In this document: piece after piece, positions 10,991 to 21,433 of the stretch
How the letters are laid out: each line of letters opens with the position of its first letter
Position numbering within the stretch: position 1 is the stretch's first letter
From: Girardinichthys multiradiatus
Taxonomy: Eukaryota; Chordata; Actinopteri; Cyprinodontiformes; Goodeidae
Assembly (NCBI RefSeq): GCF_021462225.1
Contig: NC_061794.1
Span: 16,571,784-16,635,783 of the forward strand
Reading direction: 5' to 3'
DNA length: 64,000 nucleotides
Notes under the pieces: model-generated
Databases searched by the model: none
What the model saw: only the letters and a program-made list of their open reading frames with translations
Told to the model about the DNA's origin: nothing
Translations under genes and position numbers: made by a program

Positions 10991-11420
10991 TGGGTGATAG
11001 GTTGGATCAAGACAAAAGAGGGAGGAGAGTGATAGAAAGGGAAAAAATAGGCTGGGGGGATGGATGTAAAAAGGGATGAAAACACAGGGATGGGATGTTG
11101 GAGAGAGCGGAGTATGTAGAGTAATCGCTGAAAGCAGAGTCACTGTCTTGAGGGGAGATGAATGAATGGGGTCAGGGATGCCCCAGAGAATAAAGAGTGA
11201 AAGGAAGAAAAGAAAAAAGGCGTGGATGAAGGGAGAATGGTATGGATGGAGAAATATCATGAGCTGGATATGGGCTGAAGTTGAGAGCAGACAGGAATTA
11301 AATATCAGCGCAAAATAAAATAGAAAAAACCAGGTGGAGTGTAAGAATAAAGGAGACGGCAGCCGAAAAGAGGAAAATAAAAAAAAACAATTAAGAAATC
11401 ACAAGAAGGACAGAGTAAAA
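10991..11420 (+). repeat. Purine-rich (GGA/GAA) tract
   Basis: About 430 bases whose plus strand is strongly biased to A and G, with runs such as gagggaggagagtgatag and gaaaggaagaaaagaaaa. The bias produces long open frames on the opposite strand that are not genes. Such asymmetry can form triplex or R-loop structures; none is shown. Confidence 0.6.
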
Positions 11421-12305
11421 CGAACTGACTCATCAAACTTTAGGAACATGTTTACATACAGAAAAGAAAAAAAGAAAAGCAGATAACTGATTAATATTGC
11501 TGTTTTAGTGCTCCTTCTGTTGAAAACCTCTTATATACTGATTTTCTTTACTGAAATCGCTCCAAGTCCCCATTAAAAAAAAAGAAAAACTATGATGATC
11601 CGATTAACCTTGTGGTACAGCAGGTTTAGGATGCACCCAACAAGACTGCTGGATAACCTCTTTCTACTGTTAGGGTTATTAGGTGTTTTGTACATCCTCA
11701 TATTTCTGTGCATATGATTCAGTCGGACGCTTTACATGCATGATGGTGTTTGAAGCAAAGCATATTTTATGAACTTTAAGGAGGTGAACTTTAAACAGTA
11801 GTGTTGCTTTGCATTGGACTGTTATTTCCAGAGAAAGCAATGATTATTTGCAGAGAAAAAGGAGTTAAGTGGCAGTGCATCCCCAATGATCTTCCTGTGT
11901 GAAACACATATCTAAAACAGAACACTTTCAGAAAAAAAAGAAAAGCAGCATAAAAAAAAACTATTATAGTATAGACGGTTTCATAGGCTTTTACATCGTT
12001 CGACTTTTACATTAGGTAGTTACTTTGACCAGAAACACAGCATCTTCCATTCTCAGCAGGTGTTTCACACAGGAAGATCTTCAAAAAATACAATGCGAAC
12101 ATGACAATTGTTTAATAGTAAAATGAGGATTTAGATTAAATTAAGATACCAAGAGTGTTCCAGTAAGATATTAAAAGTTCATAAAATGTTGAACTGAACC
12201 TGAGGCCCGAATCCCACCCATATGTACAATAAAAAAGGTGTTCAGGGCTGTCAAACCCAATTTGGAGACTTCTTAAACCCAACAAAGAATAAAAATTGGT
12301 GTAGA
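11421..12305. other. Gene-free stretch
   Basis: AT-rich sequence with scattered A-runs and no recognised element. The next feature, a 5'-truncated Rex1 LINE, begins at its end. Confidence 0.5.
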
Positions 12306-13745
12306 TATCTAAGCTACAAACACAACACCCCAATGCGTTTGTGGCAATGTCTGGTGATTTTAACCATGCTTCACTCTCTGCTACATTTCCAACGTTTCAA
12401 CAGTTTGTCAGCTGCTCTACCAGAGAAAACAAAACGATGGATTTGTTTTATGCAAATGTCAAGGACTCATACATCTCTACAGCAAGACCTCCTCTAGGTA
12501 AATCAGATCACAATCTTGTTTTTCTCTGCTCAAAATATAAGCCCCTTTTTCAGAGACAACCTGTAATAAAGAGGACTGTGAGAAAATGGTCACAGGAAGC
12601 TGAAAAAGCTCTGCAAGGTTGCTTTGAGGCTACAGACTGGGACGCACTGTGCCAGCCACATGGAGAGGACATCAATGCCATGACTGAGTGTGTAACCGAT
12701 TATATAAACGTCTGTGTGGATAACATCATCCCCACCAGAACAGTTAGATGCTTCCCCAATAACAAACCCTGGATCACCAGTGACCTGAAGGACCTGCTTA
12801 ACAAGAAAAAAAGAGCCTTCAGAGAGGGAGACCGAGAATTGTTGAGAAGTATACAGAAGCAACTTAAAGTCAAGATAAGAGACAGCAAGGAGATGTACAA
12901 GAAGAAACTGGAGAGCAAGCTCCAGCAAAACAATATCAGAGATGTGTTGTCAGGGATGAAGAAGATCACAGGCTGCAAGCAGAAGGATGATTAGACCAAT
13001 GGAGGTCTGGATAGAGCCAATGAACTGAACACATTCATCAATAGGTTCAGTTCAAAAACAAGCTCAGCATCCTCCTCTCCTGCTCACAGCCAAACAGACA
13101 TCCAACCCTCCTTTGACCCACAGGACCCACAGCTGTCCTGTAACACCTCAAATGTTTTATCTTCTACCTCAGCCCTAGACCCTTCTGCTTCTACACATTT
13201 GCCTTCAACCAAATCAGAAGATGCTGATGCTCCCTTTGCCTCCCCCTTCCACCTGTGTCTCTCAAGAAGTCAGGTGAAGAGACAACTGGAGAGACTGAAC
13301 CAGAACAAGGCTGCAGATCCAGATCCTGCTCTAACATCCCACATCATAAAGGTCCTACAGAGACTCCTGTTGGCCCACCTGAGTAAGCAAACAATAAACT
13401 ATCAGGACCCCCCTCAGTTTTCTTATCGCTGTGGAGTTGGAGTTGAAGATGCCATCATACACCTGCTTCAACAAACCCATTGTCATCTGGACAAAGCCAG
13501 CAGCACTGTGAGGATCATGTTCTCTGAATTGAATTGAATTGAATTCTTTGATTTATCCAGTGCACTTGACACAATTTAACCTGATTTGCTTTGTCAGAAA
13601 CTCCAGAAGACTCGGGTAGAGGCCTCAACAATCTCCTGGATCAAAGACAACCTGAGAAACAGACCACAGTTTGTGAGACTACCTGGTGTGTCTAACCAGG
13701 TAGTTAGCACCACAGGGGACTGTACTCTCACCATTCCTTTTGTTG
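12306..13745 (+). mobile_element. Rex1-type LINE fragment, copy 1
   Basis: A 5'- and 3'-truncated non-LTR retrotransposon of the same family as the copy at 56124-58695; the two align almost base for base. It runs from the middle of the endonuclease domain into the palm of the reverse transcriptase. Relative to copy 2 it lacks about 175 bases near 13337 (between 'gatccagatcctgctc' and 'taacatcccacatc'). It stops before the catalytic YSDD region. An aattg expansion sits at 13525-13543. Confidence 0.9.
12341..13740 (+). pseudogene. Rex1 ORF2 fragment (endonuclease end to RT fingers)
   Basis: This is part of the LINE enzyme that nicks DNA and primes reverse transcription on it. The frame starts in the endonuclease core with SGDFNHASLS (catalytic Asp/Asn) and KSDHNLVF (the His of the SDH motif), continues through the basic linker (NKKKRAFREGDREL), and is interrupted by TAG at 12992-12994 where copy 2 has CAG. 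The same frame resumes and includes RQLERLNQNKAADPD and the RT segment LQQTHCHLDKASSTVRIMF before an aattg insertion brings a TGA near 13537. One internal deletion and loss of the 3' third make it inert. Confidence 0.9.
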
Positions 13746-16428
13746 GGACTCAGCTATGTGGACAACATGAATGGCCAGTAAGAACATTTCTGGAACTTTC
13801 AAAATAAATCACATTAACCTACTTCCAGCACAGCCAGGAAAAGGGGTAACAGTGGATTTCCCGTGACGTCATTATGGAAGTAAAATAGTCTCATTAGAAT
13901 CAGACATTTTTTAGACATTGAATTAATAACACTGAATTTTTATCCTGTGCAATTATGTATGTGAATTTTTTTTTGTACTTAAAATTTGCCAGCAAGAATT
14001 CGTGTATCCGGTATTCATTCATGAACGGGGTAATTAAGGTACAAGCCTTGCTTGACTTTTCTCTCTGAGGTCGACAGAAGCAAACTGTTCCAGAGAGTTC
14101 CCAGCAGAGACCCTGTCTCTACAATGCCGAATGGAGCAGTTTTCCGGTCTGAAGGAAGGACAACGGGACCGCATCACCATGGCTACAGCAGTAACGTGCA
14201 GTAACGTGGCTGGCTGACAGAGCGAGCCGCCCCACCCTACAGCTCCGGAGGTTAGCTGCAGCTAACCCTTTGTTCACTGTGGATGTTTTCTTAAAACTGC
14301 GTCGCCCTGGACAACTTTTCCTCAGCACGGTTCACCTAAGAGGTTAGGTTTGGGCAGAGAGAAGTAGTTTAGAATGAAATAATCTAAACATTTTTTCGTT
14401 TTATGAAGTTTGGTTTTGTTTGTGTTGAAACTCAGCTATCTTAGTGCTAGCAGATTATCTGCTCAGCACATGTGCTCAGTTGATGTGTTCTGTGTTGGTG
14501 TTAAGACAAACTTTATTTAAAGGGGGATTTTAAACACAGAAGATCAGCCATAACGCGCTGTCCACGCTTATGCATTTTATCCCTTTTATTAGTGGTATTT
14601 TAAAGGTATGTGTTTGATTCTGATGATAAGCTATAAGCTTCTTTTGTTAGCTTCAACCGCTAACAGCTAAGAACACGTGCTTGCCTACTAAGATTATATA
14701 CCCAAAAATGTTGTTAGTTTTCAAGCTAGGAAATAATATTTCCCTAAATATTATTTTATGAAACTTGATAACTAAGCAACACAATTAAGCCTGTTTCTCA
14801 AAGATTTGGTTCTTATTCAAAATAATAAATAAAGGCAGCTAATTAAACATTGTTGAGAATGGGTCATCCAGAAGGTTGGTTTTATTCAGCAAATCATTTT
14901 TTTAAATAGTATTTTATTAAAATAATGTTTTATCTGATCTTGCATTGTGAATGGTTGTCAAAAGGTATACCAATTATTATCTAAGTTAGTTCCAAGACTA
15001 ACTTCACTTCACTTCCAGATTCTTCAAGATAATACTTGATTCTCAAACATAAATAACATTGTATGGTAATGTTGCATCACTCTTTCAGTTATGGTTTTCA
15101 ACCATCTTTGATCAACTTGTTTATATTGTACATAGCCCATTAGTCTTTCTTATTCTTTAATTCTGCTTTGTAGTTTAGTTGGATTGTTTTAGCATAGTAA
15201 AGAGTTTGTTGATTGAAATATGTTTGACTTTGAGTTGACTTATTTTTGTTAATGAATTCTTGTATTTTAAGAAATTGTGTGAATTCATTCCATGTGTGTG
15301 CAGAGTTTTGCTGTTCAATAATGTCAGAGTTTGGCTCAACCCTTTCAATTTTGTCCTAATACCATCGCCTTATTGGGCTGGTATTCACAGGACAACCCTT
15401 AACAGACTGAAATATTATTTAATAAAATATTAAAATATTGATATTAAATATTAAATAATATATTCATATTCATAATTACAACATTCTTGGCATTCCTGCG
15501 GGTGGGCATTATTATGAACAGCTTGCACTGTAAATATATGAGAAGGAATAAACCACAACTGCACATTATTGATGCACTGAGTGATGAGCTTAAAACCAGC
15601 TGTCACTGGTCACAATAGGACTCAAAACATCAGAGTTCTAACATCAGATGTCACTGATTATATTTAAGAAGACATTATAACTCGTGACGTCCCCGGAGTT
15701 CACAATTTTAGACGTTTGTCAAAGTTAACTCCAATATCTCCGTGCTAGTAACAATCAACTCTGCTACAAAGGCAAAATTTTAGATGTTCTGACTCAGTCT
15801 GGTTTCTTCTGTGTAAGCAATAACTTGAGACTTGGTTTAACTTCAGTTAACCTCACTGTCCAGACAGTTGCTGCACATCTGTATCCAGAGGCTGTGTTTT
15901 GTGTGAGACCACAATTTGAAACTGAATTAACTTGCCAGTTAATTTTAGTATCTGACCTGATTTCTGATGCATGTATCCATTCAGGAACTTTATAGTTTAT
16001 GTTTTGAAAGAACAGGATTTATTGCCAGAGTAAATCCCAAATTTAATCTAATCCACCCTGCCATATAGGGGGGTGTGTCAAAAGCCAAATTGCAAGTATT
16101 ACCCTTAGGAGGTGTAGCAATTTTCTTTTCCCTTTGCATTTTAAACAAAATTCCTTTAAAGGTTAAGAATAGTGTCTAATCACTAGTTCCTCCCAAAGAA
16201 AAGTGAAGAATTAATGTTAAAATCACAAGATATCCCTAAAGAAAGCAGTAGCATTATAACCCTTAGAGCATAGTGATGATCAACTTGTCCACCCATTTTA
16301 CAGTCAAACAAATGTTTGCAATATATGTATAGTCAAAGATACATATATAGCTGGACATACATTTGTTGGATGTTGTTGCTTTTAGCAATTTCTCATAACT
16401 TTGTTGTTGTTTTGTAGTGTCTGCCAGA
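13746..16428. other. Region upstream of the gag-like gene, possible leader
   Basis: There is no open frame of note. A CRE-like TGACGTCA lies at 13864-13871. A CpG-richer block spans about 14030-14340 and includes a perfect 16-bp palindrome, GTTAGCTGCAGCTAAC, at 14251-14266. The rest is AT-rich, with very low complexity at 15410-15480. The last bases (ttgttgttgttttgtag, ending 16417) look like a splice acceptor 11 bases before the gag ATG. It may be the promoter and leader of the gag element, but no LTR pair or primer-binding site could be identified. Confidence 0.35.
13864..13871. promoter_or_regulatory. CRE-like palindrome TGACGTCA
   Basis: A perfect cAMP-response-element consensus 160 bases upstream of a CpG-richer block. 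CREs often sit in promoters and in retroelement LTRs. Function is not shown. Confidence 0.25.
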
Positions 16429-17571
16429 ATGATGGAGTCCCACTACGTTATGAATTTGGCAGACGCGGAGATTCAAAAGGTTGTTGTTGCTGATCTCATC
16501 CGTTTGTCTCCAGATGAGCGGGATGCTTAAAATCAGTTTGACCTTGCTGCATGTGATTTCAGATATTTCAGATATTCTTTGTCAGCTTACCTTGTTGTAT
16601 CAGCAGAAAGCGCAACTAGAAGCTCAAAGATATTTTCAGTTACAGACTGACCATCAGATGGCTCTTCAAAGAGAGAATGCCTCATAGCTTGAGCTCTCAA
16701 AAGCTGAGGAGAAGATGGAGAAAGCTGAAGCAAAGTTAGAGGACTTGAAGGCAGATGAGCTCAAGAAAGCTGCATCCCAAAAGGGGGGACAGACCCCCAC
16801 CTCTCAGGTACCCGATTTGCATTTTCACTCACAGCAGCTGCAGCAGCCATGGCAGGGGGCAGACTCAGACAGCAGGCATCCAGTGCCTACACAGTCTCCA
16901 CTTCCTAAACTTAGTCAAAGTATTCAACTTACTTCCACAGACCCTAACAGAAGTGTTGGAAGTCAGACTGTCTCCAGTGGTGTCCTGCCAAATCCCATTG
17001 CAGTGAACAACCACCAAGATGACCGAGTGCCGGACTCAGCGTGCACAAGTGGTCCAATTGGGTGGAAGGAGCAGCCTTCCAACCTGATCTGCACCTCTCT
17101 CCCTTCTGACTCTGTCGACCCCTAGGGGCCAGGAGAGACGCATGTGGCTCTCAGGTGACTCAATCCAACCTGACCCACCACCAATTGCACGAGTCCATTC
17201 ATTCGAAAGCCCTCATTTAAATCATGAGAAAACTAGTTTTCTTCCCCAGAGGTTAGATCATGATCTTCCTCCATTTCATGAACTTAACCAGCTTGACTTC
17301 TCAGATGGACGTGGTCCACCTTGGGAACATGGTGTCTATTTTAAGCAGCTTGAATCCCTTGCTAAGGACATAGAAGTTTTTGATCCAGGTAGCCAGGAGT
17401 CCAATATTGATGCTTACCTGTTTGAGGTTGAACAATGTCTTCTTGACTTGTGTTTTCCTTCTTCTCGTGAGAAGCTGAGGCTTATTTGGAAAACAACAGC
17501 TAAGAGTGTTCATGTGTTCATAAAAACTCTTCCTCCAGAAATTAGTGACAGTTATCCAGCTCTCTGCCAGG
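16429..17571 (+). pseudogene. gag-like retroelement gene, 5' part, broken
   Basis: This looks like the structural (gag) gene of an LTR-type retroelement. From ATGATGGAGTCC the frame gives a helical start (ADAEIQKVVVADLIRLSPDER), then after a shift at about 16525 a coiled coil rich in Gln/Leu/Glu (LLYQQKAQLEAQRYFQL), a TAG at 16685, a Lys/Glu coiled coil (KAEAKLEDLKADE), a Pro/Ser/Gln-rich spacer at 16800-17125, a second shift, and a capsid-like helical region ending FIKTLPPEISDSYPALCQ. No zinc knuckle, protease or pol is seen. At 17571 it is interrupted by a solo LTR and resumes at 18097. The family is recognised by overall pattern only, and a host gene derived from gag cannot be excluded, although the stops argue for a dead copy. 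Confidence 0.6.
17568..17571 (+). repeat. Target-site duplication CAGG (left)
   Basis: Four bases repeated exactly at 18097-18100 on the other side of the LTR. Removing one copy together with the LTR restores the gag reading frame (Leu-Cys-Gln then Ala-Leu-Arg). Confidence 0.9.
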
Positions 17572-18096
17572 TGTGGAGATATATTATGTGTGTGCATCAT
17601 TATTATTACTATGTTCATAACCAGTGTGGGAAATAAAATGTGTAACATGTGTTAGTATAAGACATTGTGTATTGTGTGGCCTGCAGAAGTATTTCTCACA
17701 GGAGAGGTGAAGTGGAAAATTACTGAGAACTGCAGGAGTGTGATAGTACAACTGACTGAGTTACTCCCTGCTCAGAAGATACGGGATGCAGCTGTTGGAC
17801 AATACCTGTCTAAATATGGTCAGCCGGAAAAATGTTTACGTGACTATGTGTAGAAAATATTGTAAACAAGGGCGCTGCCCATTTTAATGTGTGTTTTAAT
17901 AAAAGACATGAGCCCAGTGGGAGGTGCAGAGAAATCTCGGTGTGTCCTGACCACATGAGTTCTCTCCCTGGGTCCAGGTATGAAAATTGAATACAACGGT
18001 GTCTGAGTGTGATTTATTCTAATGTGTTGTAAATTCCTCCAGGTTATGGTGAATAAACGAACGTGAAGAGGGCCCCGTTAAAGGGGTACTTCAACA
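17572..18096 (+). mobile_element. Solo LTR (525 bp) inserted in the gag-like gene
   Basis: The insert begins TGTGGAGATA and ends ACTTCAACA, so it has the TG...CA ends of retroviral LTRs, and it is flanked by the perfect 4-bp duplication CAGG. A TATAAG lies near 17655, an AATAAA at 17898-17903 and a second AATAAA about 50 bases before the end, consistent with U3-R-U5 order on the plus strand. No internal retroviral sequence is present, so it is a solo LTR left by recombination. The 62-codon open frame inside it (17665-17853) is not considered a gene. A 4-bp duplication is usual for gammaretrovirus-like and some gypsy-like elements. Confidence 0.85.
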
Positions 18097-18250
18097 CAGG
18101 CTCTTAGAGAGGAGTACTATGTGTACAGCGATGAAGCCACTGCCACTATTGATGCTTTGGCAGTTTAGCAAAAAGAGGATGAACCTCCCAGAGAATATTT
18201 CCACTGCTTACTTTCAGGGATGTTATGCTCCAGGTCTTGAAGAATATATC
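18097..18250 (+). pseudogene. gag-like gene, continuation after the LTR
   Basis: Directly after the second CAGG the frame continues as ALREEYYVYSDEATATIDALAV, then meets a TAG. A shifted frame carries YFQGCYAPGLEE. These segments look like the C-terminal half of the same capsid-like domain. The match stops at about 18240-18250, where Rex1 sequence begins; the bases gaagaata fit both, so the junction is blurred by microhomology. Confidence 0.6.
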
Positions 18251-18475
18251 TCGGTGTTCACCTGGACAACAGACTTGAGTGGAGATGCAACTGTGAAGCT
18301 ATTTACAAGAAGGGAAGGGAAAGAAGGTTTCTTCATAAAATGAAAAACATTATGGAGAACCCTGAGCATCCTCTTCATGAGACTGTTGTACAACAACAGA
18401 GTGTCTTCAGTCAGAGGCTTCTTCAGATGCTGTAAGACAGACCAGCTACAGGAGATCCTTCCTGCCCACAGTGTA
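18240..18475 (+). mobile_element. Rex1-type LINE 3' scrap
   Basis: About 230 bases align with 58210-58610 of the long Rex1 copy. They include the segment translating as VFTWTTDLSGDATVKLF (matching frame-shifted LGVHLDNRLEW...) and the tail segment containing 'caacagagtgtcttcagt' and 'ggagatccttcctgccca'. An internal part is missing. The copy is too short and decayed to be more than a fossil. Confidence 0.8.
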
Positions 18476-18592
18476 AAAGAGTATTAAAGATGCAGTAACT
18501 CAAAATATCATGAAGATTTACACAGGAATTTCACTGATATCGATAGATATAATTTTAATACAGTGGATAAAAGAAAGGACGGTGCGGACATA

Positions 18593-19046
18593 CAGCCCTA
18601 ATTATTCATACCCTTGTCCGATTTAGGTTAAAGCAAACTCTTAATTTTACTAATGTGTCTCTTCTGACTCGAAGCAATGTTAAGGTTTTAGAACGGCTCA
18701 GCCTGAGTCCTGATTTGAATCTGATAGAGAATCTGTGCATGGAGCTAAAGATTAGGGTGATGGCTAGGAGACCTTACAATGTCAAAGACTTGGAGGTCAC
18801 CACCAGAGATGTGCCCCATCTTTCATAATACCAGTGGAAATGTGCCAAACGCAGGTCAACAATTGTAAGTTTGCTTTGATTTTTGATTATTGAAAAGGGT
18901 ATAAATAATTTTTGATGTGCCATTTGTTAATATTATGTCATTATCTTTTGAAAGATGCCTGTCTGATTTCCTATCAGAAACAAACTTCTCGGTTGAATAA
19001 AAATAAAAACCTAACTCTGCCAGGGGTATAATTTTGGGCTTAACTG
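18593..19046 (+). mobile_element. Internally deleted Tc1-type element (454 bp)
   Basis: Both termini survive: the left reads CAGCCCTAATTATTCATACC and the right, inverted, CAGTTAAGCCCAAAATTATA. TA flanks both sides (18591-18592 and 19047-19048). The middle keeps only the last part of a transposase, with SPDLNLIENL (third acidic residue) at about 18700-18730. Most of the coding region is gone, as in a MITE-like deletion derivative. It is non-autonomous. Confidence 0.85.
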
Positions 19047-19048
19047 TA

Positions 19049-20624
19049 CATGTAAGAACATCAAATATGGGACAATTATCCACCTGAGACACTGATAGAT
19101 GCAGAGACACCAATCTCTAAGTGACAGAGGTAAGTATGGCATGTGCTTTTTGTTTCAGGGACTTATTTTGAGATGGGACAATAGTTTCTTAGAAAGATGT
19201 CGAGCCAAGAAATGTATGTTATTTCCACATGTTCATTTAAGTCACAAATGAACATCTGGATTGGTGGTCTGCAAATCATACTTGTAAACTAGTGCAGTGA
19301 AGCTTTTTGTTTAGGTTCTTAACAATTTTTATTTTAGTGCTTAAAGCAATTAAAAAAGAATTAGGATGTTAGGGGAGTTCTTAGTGGTCACTCATGCTTG
19401 TTATGGGCATCTTGTAACTGAGGAGGAGCTGGATGGCCATCAGCTGTGGAGGCTGCTAGCTGACCAGGTCAGGACACATACTGGCAGTCGAGCCTGATGG
19501 GTTCCTGACATCACTTCTATTACTTTCCATATTCCGTAATTTTGTGCCTATTCACTTATGCTGACATTTTATATTATTTACATGAAAACTAACAAAATCA
19601 TCCTTTTAAATACTGGTTAGAGGTTATTTTCTTTTTGCCTGTATGGATTTTATGGGCGCCGTAAATTTCAACCAAAAACAAGATGGTTTTTTTTCCCCTT
19701 GATACATTGTATAGAACTTCATCCTTGTTCATTCTATCAAAGGCCTGTAAGTGATAAGATTTCAAGAAGCAAACTTGAAAACAAAGTTTTCCAACATGTC
19801 AGGAAAGTTGGTGAATTCCAGATTATTGTATACTGTCTGAATTATTTTCTGTTTTTTTGTAAGTGAGATGTCTGTTTCAGTGTACCTGCAGAATTGTGTG
19901 ACAGGAGCTCAGTATAACTCTGTTCTCAGGAATGTGTGAGCACATTTTGTGAGTTCTTAACAGCAAACGCTCACTCAGCGTTGCAGCAAAAACAGAGGAT
20001 GTGAAAGAAGCTAAGACTATTTTGAGCTGGTTTCATCTTCCATAAGGCAGCAAGTTCCTTCTTGACTCAGCAGGAAAGCTCAAGGAGAACAAGAGGAGGA
20101 TGAGAGGAAGATTAAAGGAGTCAGGAAGGAGGTGAACCGCCTATGGTTTTGGTTGGCTCACCCACTTAACATCAAAGACCGATGACTTGTAATTTTCCTG
20201 ATTCATACCTAGAGCAATTGTGGCTGATGGTGAATTGAGTTAAACTCAGCTTAAATGTCACTCCATCTTAGGGAGGAAAAAATGCTGCTCTGCAGTTCTG
20301 CGTTTGTCTCACGGAGCTCCCAAAACTAAGGAGCAAAAATTAGTAGCTGCTCAAAAATACACATTATGATGAGAGAACGCAGACTGATCTAACACTGGGT
20401 CTTAAGAAGAACCAGTTCCATATATCTGTTTTATTAAACATTATTACACCTAAATTAACATCACAGTTAACCTCTTACTTAAAATAACATTTTGTCACAT
20501 TAACACCACAATTTGTAATGTATTTTTTCAAGTTTATCATGCATGAGACAGAAAACTGACAGTAGGGCACAATAATGAAGTGAAAGTAAAATGGCACAAG
20601 GTTTTCAAAGTTTCTTACAATTAA
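19049..20624. other. Gene-free stretch
   Basis: AT-rich intergenic sequence with no recognised element or supported open frame. A purine-rich patch lies at 20060-20140. Confidence 0.5.
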
Positions 20625-21005
20625 GAATCTGAAAAGTGAGGCATGCATTTGTACCCCACTTCGTCTGTACTTTGTAGAACCACTTTTTGCACAATTAGAG
20701 ACTAGATTGTTTGTTCAAAATATCTCAAGGTCAAATTGGATGGAGCTTGTTTGTGACCATGAATTTCACCACACATTCTGAAGGGGATTTCGGTCAGGAC
20801 TTTGAATGGGTCATTTTAACACATAAATATACTTTGATCTAAACCATTCATTTGAAGTCTGGGTGTATGTTTTGGGTTGTTGTCCTGCTGGAAGGTGAAA
20901 CTCCACCCCAGTCTAAAGTCTTGCAGCCTCAAACAGTTTTATTCCAGGATTGTTCTGTATTTAGCTCCTTCTATCCCCCCATCAACTCAAGGTTAAAATC
21001 CAGTT
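20625..21005 (-). mobile_element. Tc1-type relic, minus strand (family with 'cttttgcaag' termini)
   Basis: The plus strand reads as the reverse complement of a Tc1 transposase gene: phrases such as 'gaaaagtgaggcatgcattt', 'ggtcaggactttgaatgggt' and 'gttgtcctgctggaaggtga' are collinear with the left half of this common family. Its relatives here are at 38715, 49567, 52600 and 63340. No frame is intact and the right half is missing. Confidence 0.7.
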
Positions 21006-21433
21006 GGTTGCACTGGATTTTTTTAGGAGCATTAAAATAACGAGGACTAATATAAACGAATCACAATAAAAAACTATGTAGTTTTTGGTTGGAACGTGAT
21101 AAAATGTGTACACAATTCAGACTGTGAATGATGTGACCGAAAAATGTTCAATAGCTTAACATATGGTTGCTCTGCAGTAAAAAAAGTCACTCCTTTGTGG
21201 ATTTGTTTAATTGATTTGACCAATGCTGGCTGAGAACATTGTAGTTGCTTACATTTAGCATTAGATCTTAACAGGACGTCTTTCAGGGAAGGACTCTGAA
21301 AATACATTTTACTTAAGTTTGACCCGACCTTGAATTACAATGTGAACATTAGACATCATGCTTACTGAAGCATTTGAGTAAGGCTTGCATAATACACACA
21401 AACATCCGCTCTAGCTGGTATACTAAATATATA

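Noticed and set aside
10955..11260. 101-codon minus-strand frame rich in Phe, Leu, Ser and Pro.
   Set aside because: It is produced by the purine-rich tract on the opposite strand.
17665..17853. 62-codon open frame within the LTR.
   Set aside because: It lies inside U3-like sequence, has no family resemblance and is short enough to arise by chance.
17571..18096. The segment inside the gag-like gene could be an intron (CAG|GTGTGG ... ACACAG|GCT).
   Set aside because: The acceptor lacks a pyrimidine tract, while TG...CA ends plus an exact 4-bp CAGG duplication and internal AATAAA signals fit a solo LTR better.
18480..18590. Possible host 3' UTR after the Rex1 scrap.
   Set aside because: No terminal exon, no acceptor, and the adjacent sequence is transposon on both sides.
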